Positions 34,838 to 43,918 of a DNA stretch of 64,000 bases are shown piece by piece (positions within the stretch are counted from its first letter, which is position 1; each line of letters starts with the position of its first letter). The position numbers and the translations under genes are program-made. Where the stretch lies: positions 1,559,001 to 1,623,000 of the forward strand of contig NZ_CP022382.1 in assembly GCF_002302565.1 (NCBI RefSeq). Reading direction: 5' to 3'. Origin of the DNA: Capnocytophaga canimorsus. GTDB lineage: Bacteria; Bacteroidota; Bacteroidia; Flavobacteriales; Flavobacteriaceae. The notes under the pieces were generated by a model. It did no database searches. It was not told the DNA's origin and saw nothing but the letters and a program-made list of their open reading frames with translations.

Positions 34838-36133
34838 ATGAAAAACTTCATACAAGAATTACAATGGCGTGGAATGATTCAGGATATAATGCCTGAAACG
34901 GAAGAACATCTTTTAGAGAGCGTACGCTCGGCGTATGTGGGAATTGACCCAACGGCGGATTCGCTCCACATTGGGCATTTGGTGGGGGTGATGATGCTCA
35001 AGCATTTTCAGAATTGTGGGCATAGACCTTATGCACTCGTGGGCGGTGCTACGGGAATGGTGGGCGACCCATCAGGAAAATCGGCGGAGAGAAACCTTTT
35101 GACCAACGAGGTTTTAGAGCATAACATCGCTGGAATCAAAAAACAACTCTCAAAATTCCTTGATTTTGAAAGTAAAGCCGAAAACAGAGCTATTTTGGTC
35201 AACAATTACGATTGGATGAAAGATTTTTCATTCTTAAATTTCATTCGTGATATTGGGAAGCACATCACCGTGAATTATATGATGGCAAAAGATTCGGTAA
35301 AAAAACGCTTTGACCCTACTGAAAATACAGAGGGAATGTCTTTTACCGAGTTTTCGTATCAATTGTTGCAAGGCTACGATTTCTTGCATCTGTACCGCGA
35401 AAATGGATTGACTTTGCAAATGGGCGGTTCTGACCAATGGGGAAATATCACCACAGGAACCGAACTGATTAGAAGAATTGCAGGTGGAAAAGCCTATGCA
35501 ATGACTTGTCCGCTCATTACCAAGGCCGATGGAACAAAATTTGGCAAATCCGAAGGAGGAAATATTTGGCTCGACCCTGAAAAAACCTCGCCGTACAAGT
35601 TTTACCAATATTGGCTCAATACCTCTGATGCAGATGCTGAAAAGTATATCAAAATCTTTACGATGCTTACGCAAGAAGAGGTTGCCCAACTGACAAAACA
35701 ACATCAAGAAGCACCGCATTTGCGAATTTTACAGAAAAAATTAGCCGAAGAAATCACCGTAATGGTACATTCTCGTGAGGATTATGACAACGCCGTAAAG
35801 GCTTCAGAAATTCTGTTTGGAAATTCTACTTCCGAAGATTTAAAAGTCCTTGACAGCAAAATGTTTTTAGATGTCTTCGAAGGCGTTCCTCAAGCCGAAA
35901 TATCTTTATCAGACATTGAAAACGGATTAGATATGATTGCGGCACTTTCTGCTAAAACTGACTTTATCAAAACGAATTCGGAAGCACGTCGGGCTCTGAA
36001 AGAAAATTCCATTTCAGTAAATAAAGAAAAAGTTGGGGAAGATTACCTTATCACAAGCAAAAACCTCATAAACAACAAGTTTGTTCTATTACAGCGCGGA
36101 AAGAAAAACTATTTCGTAATTGTTGTAAAATAA
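34838..36133 (+). CDS. tyrS: Tyrosine--tRNA ligase
   Basis: This is a class I aminoacyl-tRNA synthetase of 431 residues that charges tRNA-Tyr. The HIGH motif is seen as [10 protein letters not shown] (about residues 41-50), the KMSKS-type loop as [10 protein letters not shown] (near residue 230), and [11 protein letters not shown] precedes it. A C-terminal S4 RNA-binding domain ([20 protein letters not shown]) completes the protein. It is followed by a terminator and then the DeoR-type gene. Confidence 0.96.
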   Translation: MKNFIQELQWRGMIQDIMPETEEHLLESVRSAYVGIDPTADSLHIGHLVGVMMLKHFQNCGHRPYALVGGATGMVGDPSGKSAERNLLTNEVLEHNIAGIKKQLSKFLDFESKAENRAILVNNYDWMKDFSFLNFIRDIGKHITVNYMMAKDSVKKRFDPTENTEGMSFTEFSYQLLQGYDFLHLYRENGLTLQMGGSDQWGNITTGTELIRRIAGGKAYAMTCPLITKADGTKFGKSEGGNIWLDPEKTSPYKFYQYWLNTSDADAEKYIKIFTMLTQEEVAQLTKQHQEAPHLRILQKKLAEEITVMVHSREDYDNAVKASEILFGNSTSEDLKVLDSKMFLDVFEGVPQAEISLSDIENGLDMIAALSAKTDFIKTNSEARRALKENSISVNKEKVGEDYLITSKNLINNKFVLLQRGKKNYFVIVVK

Positions 36134-36139
36134 TTTTTA

Positions 36140-36169
36140 AAAGGCAATCCGCTTGGATTGTCTTTTTTT
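36140..36169 (+). terminator. Intrinsic terminator of tyrS
   Basis: AAGGCAATCC pairs with GGATTGTCTT (one G-T pair) around a 4-base loop, followed by TTTTTG. It lies a few bases after the tyrS stop. Confidence 0.8.
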
Positions 36170-36203
36170 GATATTCAAAATTTTATCACTAAACAAAACA
36201 GCT

Positions 36204-36971
36204 ATGAAAATTCTTAACGAAAGGCAACAAAAAATATTAGAACGGCTCGAAACCAAAAAATACATCTCTGTAAATGAACTTGGTGAATCTCTTAATGTTT
36301 CACTGGTTACCATTCGTAAGGATTTGACCATTTTGGAAGAAGCTGGATATCTCTATCGTACGCACGGCGGAGCTAGTAAACAAGCTCGATACGCCTTTGA
36401 ACAAGACGTTTTTGAAAAAGAGAGCATACACGTAGAGGAAAAAATGAAAATTGCCACAAAGGCTATGGAATTCATTCACGAAAGTGATTTTATCATCATT
36501 TCGTCAGGAACCACAATGCACTTTTTGGCACGAATGCTTAATCATTATGAGGATTTGACCATATTAACTCCTTCAATGCGTGTAGCCTTAGAGCTTTGTA
36601 AACAGAAAAACATAAATATTGTACACTTAGGCGGAGAAGTACGTAAAAGTTCAACCTCAACTATGGGAGTGTTAGCCGAAGAAACCTTGCACAATTTTTC
36701 GTGTAATACGCTTTTTTTAAGTGTAGAAGGCATTGATTTAGAACAAGGTATAAGCACTACAAATGCAGGAGAAGCACACCTAAACAAAATGATGATGAAT
36801 CGTGCCGACAAAACCATCGTACTTGCCGATGCCTCGAAAATGCACAAAATAGGCTTTGGTATCATTTCCGACATCGAAAAAATTGATATGCTTATTACCG
36901 ATAGTAAAGCCGACCGCTCCTTTTTAGAAGCCCTTGAAAGCAAAGGTGTTGAGGTGGTCATCGTCAGTTAA
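36204..36971 (+). CDS. DeoR/GlpR-family transcriptional regulator
   Basis: This is a 255-residue DNA-binding regulator of sugar metabolism type. The N-terminal DeoR helix-turn-helix reads NERQQKILERLETKKYISVN, then ELGESLNVSLVTIRKDLTIL. The effector domain resembles a phosphosugar isomerase: FIIISSGTTMHFLARML, VHLGGEVRKSSTSTMG and NKMMMNRADKTIVLADASK. I chose ATG 36204; an in-frame ATG at 36153 lies within the tyrS terminator region. Its target operon is not obvious in the window. Confidence 0.92.
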   Translation: MKILNERQQKILERLETKKYISVNELGESLNVSLVTIRKDLTILEEAGYLYRTHGGASKQARYAFEQDVFEKESIHVEEKMKIATKAMEFIHESDFIIISSGTTMHFLARMLNHYEDLTILTPSMRVALELCKQKNINIVHLGGEVRKSSTSTMGVLAEETLHNFSCNTLFLSVEGIDLEQGISTTNAGEAHLNKMMMNRADKTIVLADASKMHKIGFGIISDIEKIDMLITDSKADRSFLEALESKGVEVVIVS

Positions 36972-37064
36972 TCATATTTTAAAAAATATGAAAATTTGTT
37001 TTTTTGAATAAATGTTACTCTTACTGATTGATTATAAGGAGGATAAAATTTTAAAATAACTCTT

Positions 37065-37095
37065 TTTGAAAAAAGTAGATATTTTTTTAACTTTG
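37065..37095 (+). promoter_or_regulatory. Promoter, TTTG-N19-TAACTTTG
   Basis: TTTG at 37065-37068 and TAACTTTG at 37088-37095 are 19 bases apart and fit both consensus boxes. The -7 box lies 31 bases before the ATG at 37127. Confidence 0.78.
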
Positions 37096-37126
37096 GAACT
37101 TAAAATCAAAAATTAACTAAACTTTT

Positions 37127-37618
37127 ATGAAAACACGATTATTTATTCTTTTCTTGACGCTATTTGCATTTAATGGGGTTGCACAAAACAAAAATATCAA
37201 AAAACACCTTGTTGAATCGGAGTCTGTTGTTGGGGTATGGCAATTGGTCGGAGAGCTCAGAATGGGAGAAGAGGTAAAATTCATTCCGCTACCAAATATG
37301 AAAATCTACAATGAAGATGGTACTTTTTTCTTAGTGAGAATGTTTGAAAAAAGTAGCTTTTTTGCCATAACATTGTATGGTAATTATGAAATCTCAGAAG
37401 ATGGAATGATTAAGGAATACATAAAAGGAACCGTACTTAGTGACCCAACAATGGTAGAAACCGTTTCTGAATTAAAATACCAATTGGAAGATGAAAACAA
37501 TACACTTTCTATTAGTTATAAATTGCAAAAATCAGACAAGTGGGTTTCTGAAAAGTGGGCTCGTGTGCTATCAAAAATAAATTTAAATAAAGGAAATATA
37601 CGTAAAGAAGGTATATAA
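37127..37618 (+). CDS. Exported small protein, lipocalin-like or DUF4488-like
   Basis: This 163-residue protein has a signal peptide ending near NGVAQ (residue 20). A small beta-rich domain follows, beginning VVGVWQLVGE with the G-x-W opening of lipocalin-like folds, then MKIYNEDGTFFLVRMFE and a late SISYKLQKSDKWVSEKWARV. DUF4488 proteins have this layout, but I cannot be certain of the family. It has its own promoter and a strong terminator. Confidence 0.65.
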   Translation: MKTRLFILFLTLFAFNGVAQNKNIKKHLVESESVVGVWQLVGELRMGEEVKFIPLPNMKIYNEDGTFFLVRMFEKSSFFAITLYGNYEISEDGMIKEYIKGTVLSDPTMVETVSELKYQLEDENNTLSISYKLQKSDKWVSEKWARVLSKINLNKGNIRKEGI

Positions 37619-37640
37619 ATAACTGCATTACCAAATTATT

Positions 37641-37682
37641 AAAGAGGCTAACTTTATCCTTTTAGGGAGCCTCTTTTCTATT
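37641..37682 (+). terminator. Intrinsic terminator
   Basis: AAAGAGGCT at 37641-37649 pairs with AGCCTCTTT at 37668-37676, followed by a T-rich tail. A copy of the flanking sequence lacking the left arm recurs at 38402-38432. Confidence 0.75.
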
Positions 37683-37691
37683 TTCCGATAG

Positions 37692-37796
37692 TACATCTTT
37701 AGGATTCAAGACACCGACATCCCGAAGATTGACCTCATTGAAAAAGCCAAACAAAAACTAATGCAAGATTATCCGAATATTGCGTTTGAAATTTAG
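37692..37796 (+). pseudogene. Possible toxin C-terminal remnant 1
   Basis: An open frame without a start codon encodes 34 residues, beginning YIFRIQDTDIPKIDL and ending MQDYPNIAFEI, then TAG. The coding-like composition, the absence of a start and the position ahead of an orphan immunity gene suggest a displaced tail of a secreted polymorphic toxin. The family cannot be named from so short a piece. Confidence 0.4.
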
Positions 37797-37915
37797 ATGA
37801 AAAGGCTTTACCAACGGCACTGCCTATCTATAGTGATAACTCCGCAAGACCTTCAAGTTTTAAAATTACAGAAGTAATTGATGGAGTAATAAATAAAAGG
37901 ACAATTATAAATTAA
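37790..37915 (+). pseudogene. Possible toxin C-terminal remnant 2
   Basis: A second startless frame encodes about 41 residues: DEKALPTALPIYSDNSARPS, then FKITEVIDGVINKRTIIN and TAA. It ends seven bases before the immunity gene's ATG. That tight spacing is what is expected between a polymorphic toxin and its immunity gene, so this is probably the residue of the cognate toxin. Confidence 0.5.
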
Positions 37916-37921
37916 TTGAAT

Positions 37922-38332
37922 ATGAATACGATAGAAAAACACTTAACAGAGTTATGTAAAAAAGCCATTGGGGAAGTATCCTCTGAGTATTGGGAAAATA
38001 TTTCCATAAATATCACTGCTATACGAAAATTTGTAGAAGTGAAGGCGTTTTATGAAGAGAAAGGAAATTTTATTTCTTTTGGTTCTGATGTGGCTTTTGA
38101 AGCATTAAAATTAAGAGAAGAAATGTACAAACTTTCACCTGAAAAAGGAGCTTGGTTTTCGGCATTTCTCACAATTGAAAGTAATGGACAATTTCATACG
38201 CATTTTGAATATGACGAGAAACCAAAGTTTGATATTGAACCCAGTAAAGAAAAATACATTGATGATTTAAAAACTTTTCCACGAGAGGAGCATTTAATTC
38301 CGCAGTGGCTCAAAGATATTATCAATTCTTAA
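37922..38332 (+). CDS. Putative immunity protein, YezG/DUF600-like
   Basis: This is a 136-residue cytoplasmic protein with no signal peptide. It shows the pattern of the YezG (DUF600) immunity family: an N-terminal helix (NTIEKHLTELCKKAIGEVSS), a strand pair with a G-x-F-x-x-F-G-S-D segment, then a FSAFLTIESNGQFHTHFEYD block and a C-terminal WLKDIINS. YezG-like proteins neutralise secreted nuclease toxins. No intact toxin gene is adjacent, only two short tails, so it would be an orphan immunity gene. An alternative TTG start lies at 37916. Confidence 0.65.
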   Translation: MNTIEKHLTELCKKAIGEVSSEYWENISINITAIRKFVEVKAFYEEKGNFISFGSDVAFEALKLREEMYKLSPEKGAWFSAFLTIESNGQFHTHFEYDEKPKFDIEPSKEKYIDDLKTFPREEHLIPQWLKDIINS

Positions 38333-38486
38333 ACTTTAAAACACTCAAAATTAGAGCGTTTTCTTTATTTTTAGAAAAAAATATCAAACATAGCCAATCC
38401 TATTATTAAAGAACCTCTTTTTATTTTCCGATTATTTGCATTATCGATGTTGATATTTATATTTGTGTCTCGGTAAAAAAACAATA

Positions 38487-39185
38487 ATGAAACAAGAAGA
38501 TTATTTAGCTAAGCATTACATACACCGCAGTAATTGGTTACGTGCTGCTGTTTTGGGCGCTAATGATGGTATCATTTCCATAGCCAGTTTAGCCATTGGC
38601 GTTGCAGCAGCCAGTACCACTCGTGAACCTATTGTTTTGGCCTCTGTAGCAGGACTTGTAGCAGGAGCACTTTCTATGGCAGCAGGCGAATACGTCTCGG
38701 TAAGTTCTCAAACCGATATTGAAAAAGCAGATATTGAACGAGAACGACAAGAACTTGAGGATATGCCCGAAACCGAATTGCATCGTTTGGCAGAAATCTA
38801 TGAAACTCGCGGACTAAAAAAGGAAACGGCACTATTGGTCGCACGAGAACTCACCGAGCACGATGCCTTAGGGGCACACGTTAGGGACGAATTAGGCATC
38901 AACGAAATCAATCAAGCCAATCCCACACAAGCAGCATTAGCTTCAGGAGCTTCCTTTTTGGTGGGAGGTGCACTTCCGCTATTGGTTACTTTTTTATTCC
39001 CGATGAACTATATGTATTATGCACTTTACGGATTTACCATTTTATTCCTTTCCTTAATGGGAGCTGTTGCAGCAAAAGCAGGTGGGTCAAGTGTATTTAA
39101 GGCCATCTATCGAGTTACTTTTTGGGGAACTATGGCTATGGGAATAAGTGCTTTAGTTGGGTATTGGTTTGGAGTTAGCGTGTAA
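38487..39185 (+). CDS. VIT1/CCC1-family iron or manganese transporter
   Basis: This 232-residue inner-membrane protein has the two halves of the VIT family. TM1-TM2 carry LRAAVLGANDGIISIASLAI and AGALSMAAGEYVSVSSQTDIE. A charged cytoplasmic insert follows (ADIERERQELEDMPETELHR), then three more TM helices (ASFLVGGALPLLVTFLF to AMGISALVGYWFGV). Members transport Fe(II) or Mn(II). ATG 38487 is preferred over 38463. No adjacent metal regulator is present. Confidence 0.9.
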   Translation: MKQEDYLAKHYIHRSNWLRAAVLGANDGIISIASLAIGVAAASTTREPIVLASVAGLVAGALSMAAGEYVSVSSQTDIEKADIERERQELEDMPETELHRLAEIYETRGLKKETALLVARELTEHDALGAHVRDELGINEINQANPTQAALASGASFLVGGALPLLVTFLFPMNYMYYALYGFTILFLSLMGAVAAKAGGSSVFKAIYRVTFWGTMAMGISALVGYWFGVSV

Positions 39186-39295
39186 TTAAAAATAAAGAAT
39201 CCAAGAGGACAAGAACACGAGCAACAAGGAAACATAAAGGCCTAAAATTTTGAAACTTCAAATTTGGAACTTGAAAAAATATTTCTCAAAATAGA

Positions 39296-39325
39296 TTTAT
39301 GTATCAAAAAATAGAAATAATTTTG
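39296..39325 (+). promoter_or_regulatory. Putative promoter of YitT gene
   Basis: TTTA at 39296-39299 (one mismatch to TTTG) and TAATTTTG at 39318-39325 are 18 bases apart, ahead of the ATG at 39358. Confidence 0.45.
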
Positions 39326-39357
39326 CCATCGCATTTGCAAATTTTCATTTTAAAGTT

Positions 39358-40263
39358 ATGATTAAAAAAAGTAAAACCGTGACCTATTTAAAATCTTTTT
39401 ACATCAAAGATTTTTTTACCATCATTGCAGGATTAGCACTCTTTACCATTGGCGTTACCGGATTTATTCTTCCTAATAAAATTGTTACCGGAGGGCTTTC
39501 GGGAGTAGCAATCATCATTAAATATGTAAGTGATTTTGAGGTTTGGAAAACCAATTTGATTGCCAATGCTTTTTTACTAATTATAGCCTATAAAGCTATC
39601 AGTAAAGAGTTCGTTTTTCGTGCTTTATTCGGTATCGGTATGCTCTCATTGATGTTTATGTTTGGTGAGAACTATTTACAGCCTTATTTTACTGAGAATC
39701 CTTGGGTTAGCGATAGTTTCTTATCGGTATTGGTGGGCGGTGTTTTCGCTGGGACAGGACTTGGGTTGGTCTATTCAGCAAACGGAAGTACTGGAGGTGC
39801 TGACATCATTGGTTTTTTAGTAACCAAATACTATCGCATTAGCCTGGCCCGAATTATGCTTATCGTTGATGTATTGGTGGTAATTTCTTCTTATTTTATT
39901 TTAGAAAAAACGGAAGATTCTTTAGAAAAAACCATTTTAGGACTAGTTCTATTACCCTTAATGTGGCAAATGGTAGAAATGGTAATGAACGGAGCGCGAC
40001 AATCAGTGCAACTATTCATATTTTCAAAGCATTATGAAACCATAGCTACTCATATCAATACCGAAATCAATCGCGGATGTACAGTAGTTGATGGTATGGG
40101 TTGGTATTCAAAAACTCCTCAAAAAGTAATCATCGTCATTGCCCGACGCACTGAAGCCACCGCTATTTTCCGTTTGGTGGGAAGTATTGACCCTGAGGCT
40201 TTTGTAACCAAAGCTAACGTTAGTGGCGTTTATGGTAAAGGCTTTGACCGATTGCACAAATAA
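39358..40263 (+). CDS. YitT-family membrane protein
   Basis: This 301-residue inner-membrane protein has five or six TM helices. The first is FFTIIAGLALFTIGVTGFIL, followed by NKIVTGGLSGVAIIIKYVSD and the family motif GLGLVYSANGSTGGADIIGF. A C-terminal DUF2179 cytoplasmic domain follows (INRGCTVVDGMGWYSKTPQK). The transport function of YitT proteins is not established. The gene stands alone. Confidence 0.9.
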   Translation: MIKKSKTVTYLKSFYIKDFFTIIAGLALFTIGVTGFILPNKIVTGGLSGVAIIIKYVSDFEVWKTNLIANAFLLIIAYKAISKEFVFRALFGIGMLSLMFMFGENYLQPYFTENPWVSDSFLSVLVGGVFAGTGLGLVYSANGSTGGADIIGFLVTKYYRISLARIMLIVDVLVVISSYFILEKTEDSLEKTILGLVLLPLMWQMVEMVMNGARQSVQLFIFSKHYETIATHINTEINRGCTVVDGMGWYSKTPQKVIIVIARRTEATAIFRLVGSIDPEAFVTKANVSGVYGKGFDRLHK

Positions 40264-40457
40264 GTACAATCAAACAAAAAAACAAAGATTTTTTGTTACA
40301 CTACCACCTGAAGTATTGTTATTCTAAATATTGGTTAAATAATTGAATTTCATTGAATTAAAACAAATTCTACAAAAATTTGTTTTATCTTAAATATTTT
40401 TAAAAATCTATTTTTCAGTATATTAAATAATATTATCTTGGTTTTTTATTTTTTTAT

Positions 40458-40465
40458 TACTTTCG
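40458..40465 (+). promoter_or_regulatory. Putative -7 element
   Basis: TACTTTCG differs from TAnnTTTG at one position. CTTG at 40437-40440 lies 17 bases upstream and could serve as a weak -33 box for the antiporter gene. The remainder of 40264-40492 is AT-rich sequence without features. Confidence 0.35.
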
Positions 40466-40492
40466 CCCCGTTGTAATAAAAACAGATAAAGA

Positions 40493-41449
40493 ATGATTGT
40501 ACCTATTTCATTGGTTATTTTAGGGTTCGTGGCTCTTATTGTAGGAGCCAACTATATGGTAAGTGGTTCGGCAGCACTAGCAAAAAAGCATAATATTCCA
40601 GATATTGTTATTGGGCTTACCATTGTAGCTTTAGGAACTTCTGCTCCAGAACTCATTGTGAGTATTTTAGCGGCACTTCGTGGTTCTTCCGATATTGCTT
40701 TAGGTAATGTTGTAGGAAGCAATAATATTAACCTTTTTATTATTTTAGGCGCCTCGGGTGTCATTTTCCCGATGTACGTACAACGCGGAACGGCTTGGCG
40801 TGAAATCCCTATTTCTTTCTTAGTTGCTGTACTTTTGCTTCTATTGGGCAATGGTTTCTTTTTATTCACTGATGGAGAAATTTCACGTTGGGATTCAGGT
40901 TTCTTGCTTTTGTGTTTTATAGCCTTTATGATTTACATATTTCGGCAAACCAAAAATCAGGAAGAAGTTGCTGAAGAAATTCCCCAAAAAACCTTTTCTA
41001 ACTTAGGCATTTGGGTACGAATTTTAGGTGGTTTAGCCGGTTTGGTTATCGGCGGAAAATTAGTGGTGGATAACAGCGTAGAAATTGCTACCGTTTTGGG
41101 GTTGAGTGAGAAAATCATTGGACTTACTGTAGTGGCTTTAGGAACCTCCTTGCCCGAATTGGCTACCTCTATCGCTGCTGCTTGGAAAAAAAATAGTGAT
41201 ATTGCTATTGGCAATGTGGTAGGATCTAATATTTTCAATTTGTTACTGATTTTGTCGGTAAGCGGATTGATACAGCCAATGACCTACAATGATTCTTTCA
41301 ATACCGATTTATATATTTTATTGGGCGGAACAGCCTTCCTATTTCTGTCAATGTTCATTGGGCGTAAATACCAAATTGGGCGTTTACAAGCGCTCATTCT
41401 GTTACTGTTTTATTTAGGTTATACCGCCTATATGATACAGAACGCTTAA
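40493..41449 (+). CDS. Calcium/sodium antiporter, CaCA family
   Basis: This is a YrbG-type cation exchanger with 318 residues and ten TM helices. The two inverted alpha repeats are both present: GLTIVALGTSAPELIVSILA with GNVVGSNNINL, and GLTVVALGTSLPELATSIAA with GNVVGSNIFNL. These G-T-S-x-P-E and G-N-V-x-G-S-N motifs bind the exchanged cations. A convergent hydrolase gene ends four bases after the stop. Confidence 0.95.
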   Translation: MIVPISLVILGFVALIVGANYMVSGSAALAKKHNIPDIVIGLTIVALGTSAPELIVSILAALRGSSDIALGNVVGSNNINLFIILGASGVIFPMYVQRGTAWREIPISFLVAVLLLLLGNGFFLFTDGEISRWDSGFLLLCFIAFMIYIFRQTKNQEEVAEEIPQKTFSNLGIWVRILGGLAGLVIGGKLVVDNSVEIATVLGLSEKIIGLTVVALGTSLPELATSIAAAWKKNSDIAIGNVVGSNIFNLLLILSVSGLIQPMTYNDSFNTDLYILLGGTAFLFLSMFIGRKYQIGRLQALILLLFYLGYTAYMIQNA

Positions 41450-41453
41450 AGAC

Positions 41454-42437
41454 TCATTTACAAAAGTTTTTAGCAAACTCAAGGGCTCTTTTTTCGGTAT
41501 AAAAAATATTTTTATTATCATAAAAAGCAACGTGTCCGCCGTATTTTGGAGTTTCCAAAAATACGGCGGAACTCTTTTGTGCTATTGCATACGGATAACA
41601 ATTTTCAGATAAAAAGCTGTCGTTTTGGGCATTTATTAGTAGCGTTGGGGTACTAATCTGTTCAAGTACAAATAGTGAACTACATTGAGCGTAATAATGG
41701 TCAGCATTTTTAAATCCGTGTGCCTTTGAAGTGTATATTTCATCAAAATCACGAAGCGTTTTTATACCCTTGAGGACTGAAACCTCCATTTGGTTAGGGA
41801 ATTTTTTCCGTTTTTGAAAAGCCTTCTTTTTAAGCCCTATAAGGAAATTTTCGGCATAAAGCCAATTCCGCCAATGCAGTAATCTTTCAGAACATCCTGC
41901 CAAATCACAAGGTGTTGAAACGGCAACAAAAGCCTTTATTTGTGTAGGAAGTTGCTTTGTACTTCCGGCATAAAGCAAACTGATATTTCCTCCCATACTA
42001 AATCCTTTAATCACAATTTCAGAATAGCCCTTTTCAATAACATACTGAATAACAAAGGATAAATCTTGTATTTTTCCAGAATGATAGGTAGAAAAAAGGC
42101 GATTATCTTCACCACTACAACCCCTGAAATTCATAGCGCAAGCGTCAAATCCGTTTTGATTAAACATTTTTGCCGCGCCTAAAATATAGGGTCGTTGGGC
42201 AGAGCCTTCCAATCCGTGAAGCAAAATCACACAACGCAGACTTTTTTCACCAGCGTAACTCCAATCAACATCTAAAAAATCACCATCAATAAGTTCCAAT
42301 CGTTCACGAAACTGCTTTATGTTACTAACCCTTCGAAATTTCCCCGAATAAATGGTAGCAACGTCCATATTTCGAAAACAATACGAAGGACGATACAAAC
42401 TCTCTACAATAGGCATAACTTTGTTTTTAAATATCAA
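41454..42437 (-). CDS. Alpha/beta hydrolase, YheT family
   Basis: This is a 327-residue serine hydrolase of the YheT/ABHD type. The oxyanion region reads LLHGLEGSAQRPYILGAAKM. FRGCSGEDN follows, then the nucleophile elbow GFSMGGNISLLYAG (serine near residue 142). A late ALLINAQNDSFLSENCYPYA-like block (TLLINAQNDSF) and GGHVAFYD supply the acid and histidine. The substrate is probably an ester or lipid. It lies downstream of, and in the same direction as, the dipeptidase gene, with a hairpin between them. Confidence 0.9.
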   Translation of the reverse strand: MIFKNKVMPIVESLYRPSYCFRNMDVATIYSGKFRRVSNIKQFRERLELIDGDFLDVDWSYAGEKSLRCVILLHGLEGSAQRPYILGAAKMFNQNGFDACAMNFRGCSGEDNRLFSTYHSGKIQDLSFVIQYVIEKGYSEIVIKGFSMGGNISLLYAGSTKQLPTQIKAFVAVSTPCDLAGCSERLLHWRNWLYAENFLIGLKKKAFQKRKKFPNQMEVSVLKGIKTLRDFDEIYTSKAHGFKNADHYYAQCSSLFVLEQISTPTLLINAQNDSFLSENCYPYAIAQKSSAVFLETPKYGGHVAFYDNKNIFYTEKRALEFAKNFCK

Positions 42438-42449
42438 AAAAAGATATAA

Positions 42450-42484
42450 AACAAAGGCAACCCTTTTAAGATTGCCTTTGTTTA
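42450..42484 (-). terminator. Hairpin between dipeptidase and hydrolase genes
   Basis: AAACAAAGGCAA at 42450-42461 pairs exactly with TTGCCTTTGTTT at 42473-42484. On the minus strand it is followed by a T-rich tract, so it can end the dipeptidase transcript. Confidence 0.7.
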
Positions 42485-42487
42485 CAG

Positions 42488-43888
42488 CTATTTATTTTCT
42501 TCGGAAAACATTTCTGTAAAATACTGATAAAACCAAGGAATGGTTTCAATTCCTTTAAGGAAATTAAATAACCCAAAATGCTCGTTAGGCGAGTGAATGG
42601 CATCGCTATCCAACCCAAAGCCCATCAAAATGGATTTACTTTTCAATTCCTTTTCAAAAAGTGCCACAATGGGGATGCTTCCTCCCGAGCGTACAGGCAC
42701 TGGCTTTTTGCCAAAAGTTTGTTCGTAAGCCTTGGCACACGCCTGATAGCCCACAGTATTGGTAGGAGTCACATAACCCTGACCGCCGTGATGGGGTTTA
42801 ACCACCACGCGAACCCCTTCGGGAACTATACTTTCGAAATGATTTTTAAACAGTTGTGTGATTTCTTCCCAGTCTTGGTTGGGTACAAGGCGCATTGAAA
42901 TTTTAGCAAAAGCCTTACTCGGGATAACCGTTTTGGCTCCTTCGCCCGTATAACCACCCCAAATTCCGTTTACATCAAGGGTAGGACGAATGGAATTACG
43001 TTCATTGGTTACGTATCCGCTTTCTCCATAAACGGCATCAATATCTAAAGCCTTTTTGTAAGCCTCTAAAGAGAAAGGAGCCTTTGCCATTTCTTGGCGC
43101 TCTTGCTCGGAAAGTTCTTCTACTTTGTCATAAAATCCAGGAATGGTAATATGATTGTTTTCGTCGTGTAATGAGGCTATCATTTTGGAAAGCACATTGA
43201 TAGGATTAGCTACCGCTCCTCCGTAAAGCCCTGAATGCAAATCACGATTGGCTCCAGTTACCTCAACCTCAACATAGCTCAATCCGCGTAGCCCAGTGGT
43301 TATGGAAGGAACTTCTTTTGAAATCATTCCCGTGTCGGATATCAAAATGATGTCGTTACGGAGTTTTTCTTGATTGTGCTGTACGAACCAACCCAAACTC
43401 TCGGAACCGACTTCCTCCTCTCCTTCAATCATAAATTTGACATTACAAGGCAGAGCATTGTTTTTGGTCATATACTCCAACGCCTTTACGTGCATAAACA
43501 TTTGTCCTTTATCATCACAAGCACCTCGGGCAAAAATAGCTCCTTCAGGGTGAATTTCAGTCTTGCGGATAACAGGCTCGAAAGGGTCAGATGTCCAAAG
43601 TTCAATAGGGTCAGCAGGTTGTACATCGTAATGTCCATAGACCAAAACGGTAGGAAGTTTAGGGTCAATAATTTTTTCGCCATAAACGATAGGATAACCA
43701 GGGGTTTGACAAATTTCTACCCGATCACAACCTGCCTTTTCAAGAGCTTCTTTTACCGCCTCAGCCGTGTTAATCACATCTTGCGAGTGTGCCGAATCAG
43801 CACTTACAGAAGGGATTTTAAGCAAGTCAATAAGCTCATTTACAAATCTTTCTTTGTGCTTGTCAATATATTCTTTTACCGAATGCAT
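42488..43888 (-). CDS. M20-family dipeptidase
   Basis: This is a metallopeptidase of the carnosinase-like M20 group, 466 residues. The metal ligands are in VYGHYDVQPAD, ARGACDDKGQMFMHVKAL and MIEGEEEVGSESLGWF. The lid domain follows (LRGLSYVEVEVTGANRDLHS) and the late ligand block reads MGFGLDSDAIHSPNEHFGLF. It should hydrolyse dipeptides with one or two divalent metals in the cytoplasm. It has no signal peptide. A -7 element lies upstream at 43911-43918. Confidence 0.93.
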   Translation of the reverse strand: MHSVKEYIDKHKERFVNELIDLLKIPSVSADSAHSQDVINTAEAVKEALEKAGCDRVEICQTPGYPIVYGEKIIDPKLPTVLVYGHYDVQPADPIELWTSDPFEPVIRKTEIHPEGAIFARGACDDKGQMFMHVKALEYMTKNNALPCNVKFMIEGEEEVGSESLGWFVQHNQEKLRNDIILISDTGMISKEVPSITTGLRGLSYVEVEVTGANRDLHSGLYGGAVANPINVLSKMIASLHDENNHITIPGFYDKVEELSEQERQEMAKAPFSLEAYKKALDIDAVYGESGYVTNERNSIRPTLDVNGIWGGYTGEGAKTVIPSKAFAKISMRLVPNQDWEEITQLFKNHFESIVPEGVRVVVKPHHGGQGYVTPTNTVGYQACAKAYEQTFGKKPVPVRSGGSIPIVALFEKELKSKSILMGFGLDSDAIHSPNEHFGLFNFLKGIETIPWFYQYFTEMFSEENK

Positions 43889-43910
43889 AATGTTTTTTTT
43901 ATATATTCTT

Positions 43911-43918
43911 CAAAGGTA
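43911..43918 (-). promoter_or_regulatory. Putative dipeptidase -7 element
   Basis: On the minus strand TACCTTTG lies 23 bases before the ATG at 43888 and matches TAnnTTTG. Confidence 0.45.
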
